Shown here in pieces: positions 24,532 through 35,772 of a stretch of 64,000 nt of DNA. Made by a program: the position numbers and the translations under genes. The number at the start of each line of letters is the position of its first letter. Position 1 is the first letter of the stretch. The stretch comes from Larus michahellis. Taxonomy: Eukaryota > Chordata > Aves > Charadriiformes > Laridae. The notes under the pieces were generated by a model. The model saw only the letters and a program-made list of their open reading frames with translations, did no database searches and was not told where the DNA came from. The stretch spans positions 26,872,397 through 26,936,396 of the forward strand of contig NC_133901.1 of assembly GCF_964199755.1 (NCBI RefSeq). Reading direction: 5' to 3'.

Positions 24532-27500
24532 CAATCTCTGCTTGATGCAGGTCAACCAAGGACTGACATGAACAATTTCAGCGTTCCCTATTTGATTTAT
24601 ATTGCTCCTTTAATTAGATAAATAGAAAAGGATCATTCTGTTTTCTTGGTTAAGAATCACATCAAAAAGCTACTATCTTTCTCATATTAAACTATTGTTT
24701 AGCTAAATACGTTCAAACAGTCAATTCATTTCTGAGCTCCAAAACTCAAAAGGAATTAAAGAACTGACGAAGTGTTTTAAAGACAACGTACTTTCCACAA
24801 GCCAGGTCTCACAGGAGTGATATCGGAGATACCAGATCACTCACAGAGGAAATGTCCCTTCAGATTACAAAGGCCTGACAAAGGCAGCGTTATACACATT
24901 CTTAATTCTTTAACGTATAAAGCAGATAACTCACACACAAAACCAATGAAGTACAGTAAGACCCAACAGCTGTGTGAGAGTTAAACACATGCTTCTGGGG
25001 AAGTTATTTCCAAGTTTGCTCAAAGTTCTCAAGCAGCTGCTGACACATAGTGGTAATTCAGAGAAGGAAACTTTTGTTCTTAATGATCCAGGCTCAACTC
25101 CCTCAAAAACCATGCTAGAAATTAAACCTATGCTTACAACTCAGCCTGTTCTGAACTCTGCTTTGCTGAGATATGCCTCAGTACGCTTCCTGGCACTTCT
25201 CATTTTTGCAAAGACAGATGTGGGCTGTGCAGTGGAGCAGGGTGCCTCTGTGCTCCCCACTGCACCCGGAACAGCTGCATTACAGCTGCATAGTCTTTTA
25301 CCACAAGAGGAGAGGAAACAGCCGAATGCCGCTTTCGAGAATGGGATTGCATCCCTATCTTTTACAGGAAAGATGCTAGGCTACTTGCAATAAACTATGC
25401 AACCACAGAAAAATAGAGAATTTGCTATAAATAAATGAATATATACAGCTTAGCCAAGAAATACAGAAATATTGCAAAACATGTAAAACTTTTTCTTCAA
25501 ACCTTTTTAAACAAAGCACCCCAGTTTCTTGGCAAACACTGAAGTTTTTCCTTTCTGCATTTAAGAGAAGACCTAAGATGCTTAACTCTGGAGTTCTTCA
25601 AGGAAAGTATGAATCACATTGCTTTAATATAAAATCAACTCCCAACTTCCTGGCTTCATGGGGAAAAATCAAATATTCATGTTTCTCTTTAATACATGGA
25701 TAAATTAAGCCATAAGAACCAGCATAAAGACTGTAGCGGAAAAAAAAAAAACCAAAAAGGGACACAGTTCAGGACTAATAGCTGTCATCCCTGCAGATCC
25801 CTGTGCTGCCGCTGACATGAGAGAGTGAGGCCACGGAGTACAGCTCAGTGTCACAACGATCAATCAGTTTATGCCCAGAAGCGATACAGCTCAGAGCATC
25901 TCTGTTCCTACCAGAGTTAGTCCATAATCTAATCAGTCTGGTACAAAAATCAAGAGATGCTAGTGAATTTTAAAAATGACAAACAGAACTCAAAAGACAA
26001 ATGTGCTGTGATGCAGCACTGACATCACTGTTGACATGTATGTTTCATCGTTACTCATCAGCATGGTCCTTTCTCTGCCATTGCAAACGTGCAACATTCT
26101 CAGATTATGAAACTGTAAATACAGTGGTAGATGCAAAAAGCCTGCTTTTCACTGATATTTTCATGTTCCTGTTCATAGGATGCGTGCCCATAAAGATATT
26201 AATCTCACATATGTAAAGTTTTAGAACTTCAAGTGTTCAACACACTTAGCAGAAATATTCTAATGTCAAGGTTTATGATACATTTAAATCCAGAAAGTGA
26301 GAATCTTTTCTCTTAAAAAAATATCCTTCGCATATGACAGTAGATACTCTGCTCACCCACTCTCTCCTAGGTAATGGCACCAAGGTCTGTGAATTCATTC
26401 TTCATCTACCCTGGAGTAAATGAAAGGAAAAGCAGGTCCTTGTGGTATATTCAACTAACGAGTTCAGGCCTATTGAAATCAACAGTTATTTCACTCAAAA
26501 ACTTAACTATGAATATGGCAAAGAACATTGGAATTTCAATGAGGGTTTGTTATGTTGTTTTTCACATAGCTTCTATTAATTCTTCAATGACTTTTTAAAT
26601 GTGCCCAGAAATTGAATGAATATAGGGTTCAAAAGGGAATGTTCATTTTATACAGACTTTCAGAAAATTATTCTTACATTTTTCTCCACAAATGGAAATG
26701 CTGTTCATGACCTGAAGGCTTTCATTAAGGATCATAAATAGAACATTTCCTATTCGAGTGGAACTAAAATTCCTAATGACACAATGATGTTTTATACTTT
26801 CCCTCTTTCAATATGTACTGTTGAATCATATCTGAAAAGCAACAATATAATCCTTATAAATGTGAAATAACTTTCCTCCATTTAAAAGGAAAGCTGAATA
26901 GAAAAATGATGCTTTATTTCTAGCTTTTGTCACCACTATTCCTTGGCAGTCTCAGTCTCTCACATCTCTACTGTAAGTTATACTGTCACTGACAGCAGTT
27001 GTTGCAACAACATATTCAGCAATAAAAATTGTTTAGAAATAATGAATTCTTTTTAAAGATTCTTAATACAAAATGAATTTGTATTATATGCTTTCTAAAT
27101 TAGAAAATCCGTTACACCTACGAACTTAAAAAAATAAAAGAAATTCAAACTTGCTTTTTAAAAAGCCCTATTGTACTGTACTTACACTGGACTTTGTTCA
27201 AGTATCTGTGAAATCTTGAAGAAGATAATTTCCTAGGATTGTAATGATATGCAGCTGAGAGAGAACTTCATTGTTAAATTGCATAGCCCAGTATAAACAC
27301 CTGAAACAGTGAAAAAGTAATTATTGAGAGGCAATTCTGCATTTTATGTACACTAAAATAGTCACTTCAAATTTATTAAAACCTAAAATACCAAAACCTG
27401 AAAGGTTCCAGTACCCTCACATTAACTTCAACCCAGACTAAACTCTGTGTGGTTGTATCTTTACACCCATAGAGCATATGAAATTCTCCTACATGTAAGA

Positions 27501-30500
27501 GCTGTAGTGAAACTTTCTTCCTGAACAAAGTAGGCGCCTGCCATAGCCATTAAAAAAGGAAAATCATAAGCTTTGTCATAGTGCCACGAGTGCAGGGAAA
27601 AGCACCCTGACCCTCTACACAGAAGGCAGTCACAGTACAGCACCCTGTGTGCTCTGAAGCCTTTACCAGACTTACTTATCACTGATCATCCTGCAACGGG
27701 TGGGATGGACACCTCCTTCTGCAAATATCCAGTGAAAATACGCTGTCTCCAGTGCTGCCCACCAAACTCTACAGTCTGAGAGTCCATCACAATCCTGAGC
27801 ACCTCAAAGCTTTGGTACTTCAAGCATACAGCTTTGTATGTTGTGCTTTCTCTCCTCTCAGGACAGCTCTGAGTCTGGGAATAGTTAATTACCTTCATAT
27901 TTGTCTGAAGTTGGAGCCCTGGCTCATTCTTTCCTAGAAAGAGATTAAAATTATTTAGTTGTCAGTTCTATTCATCTCCATATTGACAACAAATTTGTTG
28001 TGCCTGCTGAGGCGTGCACCATTCATGAAGTACTCCAGCCTGTGAAGTACTCGGCTCAACCGAGAAAACAATTCACAGAGCACAACGAGAAACAGCACCG
28101 CTCATTCACGTACATCAAAGTGATTTTGTTTTCTCATAGGGAATGAATCAATCATAACAAACTCAGTCTCACCTCAGTTTTAGTTCAATTAAGTATCTTT
28201 AGGGGAAAATACATGATCAAACACAGAAACAACACCGTATCTGGGGACTGTTGACGGACACCATGTATTTATTCAGGCTACTGGGCCTCTTTTAATGTTT
28301 TATTAACTTTGCATTGGTGACGATTTTGTGTCTAGAATCCGAATGACTGGATTAGCACAAATCAGCTGGAATCTTCCCTAGATTTGCACATCCTGCCAGC
28401 TTTCCACCCTCTTCTGAAGCAAGGTCTCCTTCTCTGTCAAACTCTGTAGACAAGTAATATTTCTTGGCCCTCATGGCCTTGGATTCTGAGAAGAATACTG
28501 TCCTGATACTAATTTTGGACACTTACCCTGAGGGATTTTGAATCTCTCCTACCAAAAATCTGTGGTTACTTTCTGTGACACCGTTTTGTTCACCTTGCCT
28601 GGCTCTCTTTGAGATACAACTCAGGAGTCAATACTGCTCCCACACGACCTTTCTAGAACTCTCCTGGCATGTTAGCATTATTCGTGTTTAGTTTATAGAG
28701 AAATAAGTTAGATAAAATTAATGGAAGTACTTTAGTACTATGCACACATATCTCACTGAACTCAACAGGAAACAAAACTAAGTTCCTGACAGGACTGCAT
28801 TCTATAAAACAATTCATCAAAAATTCCACCTTAACTCAAGGTGTGTGTGCAAGATCTGAGTAACTTACAAAGTCTCTGATGAGTTTCCCTCTGGCAAACG
28901 CAGAAAAAACCAAACACCTTCTCCTTACAGTTGTGCAGGATGGAGGATTGCAAGGTCGCTGCTTGAACACTTTTTCAACCTAATATGTAGATTTCAAAGA
29001 GAAAATTCAGCTGGGAATTCAAAAGCAGAAGTGCAGAGGCTCTGGGACATTCCTGGATTTAATGGGAAAAAGTCCTTTACAGTTCCTGGAAACATATTTC
29101 CGCTCTTACTGGAGTAAATTCAGAGTGGGGAAAAAAACCCTACGAAAAACAAACCACAAACCAGCCCTTTGCCAGCACGCACAATCATGGTTACTACATA
29201 CAGAACCTGTCAGTTCTGCAGTGCTTAGTGTTACAAGGCATGCTACCTCTCAGCAACCTTAAAGCATGCCTACGTCTGTTGCTTCAGGGTTTATTAGAAG
29301 ATAATCAGTCACTAGTCACTTTTGTTTCAAGCGGAATGCTAATATGAAGAAATTGAGACACTGCCATTAGCTGTGTGGTGCAATGAGATGCTTTCAGAAC
29401 ACATCGTTCCAGAAGAACCACTCGACTGAGCTGACTGCGAGGGCTTGCAGAGCACACTCATCTTCAAGCGAGACACGGCTTCTCATGACATCTTGTGGCA
29501 GCGTGACAAGCCGACAGGGGTTTTGTTTCCACAAGTAATTTATGATGTTGCAAAACAGTCATATTACAGAAAACCAAACACACAACAAAATGCACCAACT
29601 TAAAATCAAATTAAGATGAACAGACTAGCAACAATTTTTTAAGTCAGAAAAACTACCCATAAAAGATTTAAAGACACAAAGTATAGAATTATAAGAGCAT
29701 TATTATAAAGTAAGAAAATCAAGTCAGAAAACTGAAATGAGTTCAGTTTGAAGCAATCCAAACTGCATGTGAGCTACAGATTTAAAGACAGGTATGTATT
29801 ATTAATACTGTATTCTTAGCTATTCTAATTAGAAAATCAGAATCTCCTTTTCAAATTGTGGCTTGCAGGGATAGATTAGGTACAGAAGGGAAAAGCTGCA
29901 TTGTCCAGAAACTTAATTACAATTAGGATAATTTATGCTGATTTTATGTTGCATGTAACTGAAGAAATATCAAAACAGCAAATTTTATTTCCCATTTGTT
30001 TTCAAATTGTGTTCTGAGAAAAAAATCTTTTAATTATACGTGAAATAACATAAATTGTGGCTCAATACTGTCCTAATTGAAAAACACGAGTCCTAGAGGA
30101 ATCAATAAATGGCCCACCTTGAAAAGGGAATCAGAAGTACCTCTAATTAAATAAAATTAAACCCAACAAAATTACTTAAGATAGTGTCTTATTTTCAAAA
30201 ATATACTCATCCTCAAGGCCCTCAAGAAAGTTGTTTTCCCAATCATTAACTGAGTAATGCCTAATTCCCAGTACTTTTTGATGGAAGGTATTTCAGTTTC
30301 TCTCTATGCAACTTGGCGTCTGAAATCCTGACTCAGCCCCTCATACAGCCCCTGGAACAGTGGTAGATTTTCCTGTCAGGGCAGAAGCAACTGGTTTTGT
30401 GTAGACTTTGTTTGAGGATAACGGAACAAAACCAAACCAGGTTTTACATAGTAAGAGATGAGCACTGGAGGACAAAGAGAAAGCTCCTGGGAGGAACATT

Positions 30501-31450
30501 TAACCAGAACTGCTGCTCTTCCTGAACAGTCAAGAAAGGGTTTTCAAAAGAAAACATCTGCTGTAGCACCTTCAAGGCAATAAAATCCTACACGAGGAAT
30601 AACTCTCATTTGGCCTTCGAATGTGAAAAAAAAGAATTAAAAACTACATTTCATTCAGGTCACGCACTCTTAGATTACTGCTTCTGCCAAATTTAGCCAC
30701 AGCACAAAGGTGCAGTGAGCAACCAAGATCTCTATTCTGCAGAGGGATTCATGTGAAAAGCCATTCCATGCAGTCCTGTTGCCATTGAGAAGCACCCTCT
30801 GGAAATCCAGGCAAATCTTCTTCTGGGAAGAAAATGAAAGAGGAAAGATTTAAACATAGTCTTTATTCAACTGTCCCCTAGCTGTAAAATGGCACAGCAG
30901 TACCATCAGACTAGTTGAAGACATAAGCAAGGATGCCTGCAACTGCATTGGAAGGTATTAATATGAAGCAAATAACATCAGTCCTGCATGGAGAGGATTC
31001 ATTCCACTAGATCCCTACTTTGTTACAATACTATGTAATACTATCATAACATACTATGTTATTATTATTTTGTAAAAATATTTTAAAAGATTCGATCTAT
31101 ATCCTGCAAGCATTGCAGCAACCATCTTCGCCATGTCAGACTATAAAAGTATACTAATTTTGTAGCCACTAGAGGGAGCCATCTGGCATTTTACTTGTGC
31201 GGCTCCTCAAGTATTTGAAACTCAAATTTCATGGCTCTGCTAAAGGGAAAGATTATTTGTTTCAGATCTAAACATACTAACTAGTAAGTGTTGCAAAGAA
31301 GAGTCTGGCTACCTATTTATCTTTTTTTTTTTTTTTCCTCAATTCTGTAAAGAACCCTAATAGACATTCAAATAACCTTCAGGTAGAAAATAATAACCTT
31401 AGAGAATATTACCTCACTGAAGCAAAGTACATCTTTGTCTTCGAAAGCAG
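24532..31450. other. Gene-poor intergenic sequence
   Basis: About 7 kb with no recognised exon, RNA gene or well-matched repeat. A/T-rich with many short frames. I looked for upstream exons of the carboxypeptidase relic that follows and did not find convincing ones. Confidence 0.55.
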
Positions 31451-33206
31451 GCTGAAAAGCAGAGTGGCAGGAAGATAATTTTCATAAACTGTGGAAACCG
31501 CACACAAGAATGGATTTCTCCTGCTTTTGGAAAGCAGTTTCTGAAGGTCAGCAAACTTTCTTCTTCATGTGACTTCGTCTTCAACTGACAGGGATGTAAT
31601 ATAACCTTTCTACCTTTGCAGTACAGACATTGAAGTTATATGGTCTTAACATACAGATACTGTATCTTTATGGATTCTCCATAGATAGATCATTTTCCCA
31701 GAAATTAGAACGGAACATGGAAGACTCTGCTCAATCCTGACCCACAATGTGCTATAGAAACTAAAACGTGAAGCATTAAGAAAGTAGGACCTGCAGAAGA
31801 ACTCTCTGGGTCAAGCTTAGAGTAAATTATATATGTAGATGATAATGAAAGACTTTTGTGATCTGTTTTCTCTCGAATTCTGCTTTCTAGAACTGATCAT
31901 GACTAGTTATGTCTATAATGGTACACTATACCAGGAACTTCAGATGCCTGAAGTGCACAGTCCTAACTTCGTGTGTACATATCCCTTATGGACTGTACAA
32001 GGCTCTACAACAGACAAGATCATGAAAAAGAGATGAAGCAGTAACAGAGATAACACCTGCCAGTCACACGCTGGGACTCAACACTGGTCTTAGTCAGACA
32101 AGGGCAGGGAGGCCTCCTCCCCTGAGCCATGAGAAACATTTACACCATCTAGTTATCCCAAAAGGGAGAGCAGAGGAGTTGTGTGCATTACTACAGAGCA
32201 GCTCTGAGTATATGTAATCCCTTGGGCAAACTCTTATTTGCATAGGAACAGGCAGGAAACATACGAAAGCAGACAATTAATAAATTAGGCCATTGCTTCC
32301 CAAACATGATAGACATTTTGAAGCCCAGGACACCTCTCTCTGCAGTCTTCACCAATTTTTTGGTACTTCGCCTGTAGACATATCAGGCCCTACGCTAACC
32401 TAAAAGTATCAAATATACTCAGATAGGAGCAGAAATCCCAGAGACCGCAAAGAAAAATGTCCACTCCAATTCTTCATTTATATGCTGTAGCGTAAGGAAC
32501 AACTTGTGCTTTAGAAACTCAAATGGACAACAGTTTATTAGATGTGCAGTCCCTGTGGCCTGCTTTCTTTTGACTAGTATTATCTTTGACTGTACAGATG
32601 AAAGCCTCTGTACAAACCCTGTCAATTTTAGTAGAGTTCTTTATCAATTTTTATCTTCACAAGCAGCCTAATCGGACAAGATATGGAAGATCAGGTGCTG
32701 GATATTAGCTTAAATACCTTAATCATTTTGTCTTTCAGAATCATCTATGTAGAAAGAACACCTGCGTAGCAAGAACACATTAACATCAACGGTGGTTGCA
32801 CTTGCATCAACCTAAGCGGGAACTTTGCTGCTGCACAGGGTAGTAACCTGACTAATATAAGAGCACCTTGAAACTAGCCCACAGGGGTACACTGGTAACT
32901 GGGATTATTTTGTCAGTCATTAAAAATGAAGGTCTTTAATGCTCCAATTTACACTCCACAGATTTTGCACTGTACAAAGCATACACTGATAGAAAGACTC
33001 AAACGCTGTGAATACAAACCTTATTTGCAGCTCTGGGTGCCAAAGAGAGGCATGTATATCAACCCACCATGAGCACGCACGAGTGTGAGGGAGAGGATGA
33101 AGCTCTTGCTGCCTTGATTTGTAACAGCCTCTCTTCCATGAAGGCACATCTAAGCTTCCACCCATATTCTTACAATTCCATAAAAGTACCTAATCATGAT
33201 GAACAA
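31451..33206 (+). pseudogene. CPA3: Decayed M14 carboxypeptidase, CPA3-like relic
   Basis: Four exon remnants lie in the order and orientation of CPB1's middle exons. (a) 31,451-31,546 reads ...RKIIFINCGNRTQEWISPAF..., matching the zinc exon, but FHARE has become NRTQE, so the zinc His is lost. (b) About 31,845-31,925 reads MKDFCDLF...SYVYNGT, a weak match to the exon ending DGYVYTWT. (c) 32,739 to about 32,837, after TTTCAG: it starts NHLCRKN, then an in-frame TAA and a frameshift, then CTCINLSGNF where NRNF should be, so the substrate-binding Arg is gone. (d) 33,031-33,206, after TTTGCAG and before GT: an open frame LGAKERH...MKAHLSFHPYS...VPNHDEQ, exactly 27 nt shorter than CPB1's 203-nt exon. 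Recalled CPA3 residues fit better than CPB1 in several places: RKN after the exon start, FH instead of IH, NH before the exon end, EK...RK. Mammals have CPB1 then CPA3 in tandem, the same order as here. First and last exons were not found. Homology is strong; the CPA3 assignment is an inference. Confidence 0.78.
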
Positions 33207-34070
33207 GTATTTAGAAGAGCTAATATAGAGCTTAAACTTCTATGGTAGAACTGGCATGTCAAAAAAACCACAATAGATACTACACTTCCAAGAGAACCTT
33301 ATCACGATAAATTGGCATGTAAGAGAGCTAAAACAGCCCCCCAGTGAAGTTTTAAAGACTTAATTCAGTTACTTTTGTAAAGCACTAACTTCAGCAGAGC
33401 CATGTCTGATTTTGATTAGGGAAGGCAAAAATCAAACCATGTTCAAGCAACCTCCTCTATATGCACTTCTGAGATACTAAGACTTCACATAATGCATCAT
33501 GTGCTTTTAAATCCCACTTTGATTGAAACCTCTCTCAAAATAGAAAATCTCACTTTAAAACAAAATCTTTCCATACACATTGCACCTATCCAGCAAAAGA
33601 CAGTGACAGCTGCCAGGGTTCAAGTGAAAAAAAAAAAACAAAAAAACACCAAACAACTTATCTTCACGTCCATTTCATTTGAGAATGACTGTCTTGCAGC
33701 ACTTACAATAAAAAGAAAAAAATATATATTTAAAGCTCATTTTTATAAGCAAGTGCACTTTGAAAACTACTTGTTACACACCAAGGACTTTCACATCCAC
33801 TTCAATATCAGTAAATAATTCAATTTCTGTTCTGTAATCCAAAAAGTACCAGAATTAAGAGCATTTAACCAAATGTCTTTCAGCATACAGTTAAATACTG
33901 ATCAAGCCTGAAAGTCCAGTTAAAGGGAAGGAATATTCACTCTCTCCATCCTAAGAGACACTAGAACAAAGGATGTGGAAAAGAGTCTTAAATATAGCTC
34001 CTTTCTCTCACTGATTCTGTTAAAAAAAAATAAAAAAAACCCACAACCCAATCCATTTTAATGTTGTAGC
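33207..34070. other. Intergenic sequence between the carboxypeptidase relic and NCBP2
   Basis: No final carboxypeptidase exons (GGSDDWAYD or FELRD type) could be found here. Contains A-rich simple sequence at 33,628-33,650 and 34,021-34,040. Confidence 0.55.
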
Positions 34071-34076
34071 TTTATT
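34071..34076 (-). promoter_or_regulatory. NCBP2: Candidate polyadenylation signal of NCBP2 (AATAAA, minus strand)
   Basis: TTTATT on the plus strand reads AATAAA on the minus strand, about 1.7 kb past the NCBP2 stop. This would give NCBP2 a long 3' UTR (about 34,050-35,772). Other weaker signals in between were not excluded. Confidence 0.5.
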
Positions 34077-35772
34077 TGAAAATGACTTTGATTTTTGGTA
34101 ACACAATTTTTTATACAAAATTGATACAATGAAAAAAACTTCAGAGGTTTCCTAGAGCAGATTACAGGCTGTAAACTCATAATTAAATGTACTATATATA
34201 AAAAGGTAACTTTGTTCAAAGTCTTGCTTGCACACCAGCACCAAGTGATCCTGAAAATCTAGTTTTACTTTATGTGCCAAAAAAAAAACGAAGCCCACCC
34301 AACACCTTGCTTCCTAATTAAGCAAAGCCTCATAGTAGTTGTTCCACCTCACTGTATTTCCAGTTTGTGACAAAGCATACACCAGAAGCACAACGAGATT
34401 TCCAACAATATTTTCAGTGAGTAAACATCAACTTTTACATACCTGGTACTTTATAAAGTTTTTTAAGGAGTCACAGACAACTAGGTATTTGGGCAATATT
34501 TTATGAATTACCATTTCCAAAGAACTCAGAGTTCCATTAAAAAAAATAAATCCAAAGCCCTGCAACAGTTCCTTTTAAACTATTTCATTTCAGCAGATCA
34601 ATTTCACAGATCTTAGCATCACTTATTATTTTTACCCCTATACGTGCAGTACATCAAAATCCCACCATATAAATTAGCAGCATTAATAAGATCCAGGGGG
34701 CGTGAGGGGAATCTACACAGTCCTGCAATTCTTTTACCTTTCTTACCACATGCTCAGTAGAAAGTAAGGCTCCTCCCAAGACCCAGCTTTTTTTTATTTT
34801 TAGCTTTGTCTGAAATCAGGTTTCTCAAATAGAAAATCTATTTTGAAAAAAAAAAAAAATTCTCATTATACATACAATTCTTCAAACGGCCCATTTTTGG
34901 GGCTTACTGTAAAGCTTGGCTTCATCCCACCCTTGTAGGCACAGGAAAGATATTGTTCCTCAAATATTAAGGCTGTAGAGAGCTACGAGACGGGAGCAAA
35001 ATACTACTACTCCAACCGTGAAAATAACTGCTACTACAATCCTCACACTTGCTGTTCTCCGTACCCCACAAAGCAAAATGGTTCTGAACCATGCAATGTC
35101 GTGCAATCACATTATACTTTGTAGAAGATCACAAGGGTCTGTTCTGCTCTGCCAGGCTTGCTTCTCATTTTATGATTTTTGGGCTCAATCTGACTTGTCT
35201 TATTGTGGCCACTCAGGTAGCTGTGCTAGGAACAGCCTCAGTGTAAAAGTACAGTAATCCAGAAACCCCAGAAAATCTGCAATTACGTTTTCCCTAGAAA
35301 CTTAAAAATCTCCCTAGAAATCCCACTTCCTTTTTGGGTTCTTTGACTTTTTCTTTCATCTCGGAAATATCCACTAATCCTCCTAAATCACCACTCTCCA
35401 CCCTGTGATACCAATGTAAACTAAACCCAGTGACAGAATAATCAAGTCTTGCCAGTGAAAAAAAGCACCATAGTGTTGAAACTTTGTTCCTTTTAGTAGA
35501 GTTACAGCAGCATTTAGAGACCAAAGTCTCACTCCTACTATTGCTTAAAACCTCGCTCCCAAGTCCTCTATATTAATGTACCCTGCAATGCTTTGGATCT
35601 GGGTATTAAAACAGAAGAGATATTGAACATACTATGTGATCACAGGAACATGGATAGTAGTTTCTGTGAAATTCTGGCTACGTAAATTTGTGTGCAACAG
35701 ACCTACTTTGTGCCTCATGACATTTACAATGCAGATTTAGTTCTCCTGTGAGGCTGATGAGTCATTCACTAT

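Noticed and set aside
31839-32036. 65-codon plus-strand frame as an independent small gene
   Set aside because: It overlaps the weak carboxypeptidase relic exon and has no other support.
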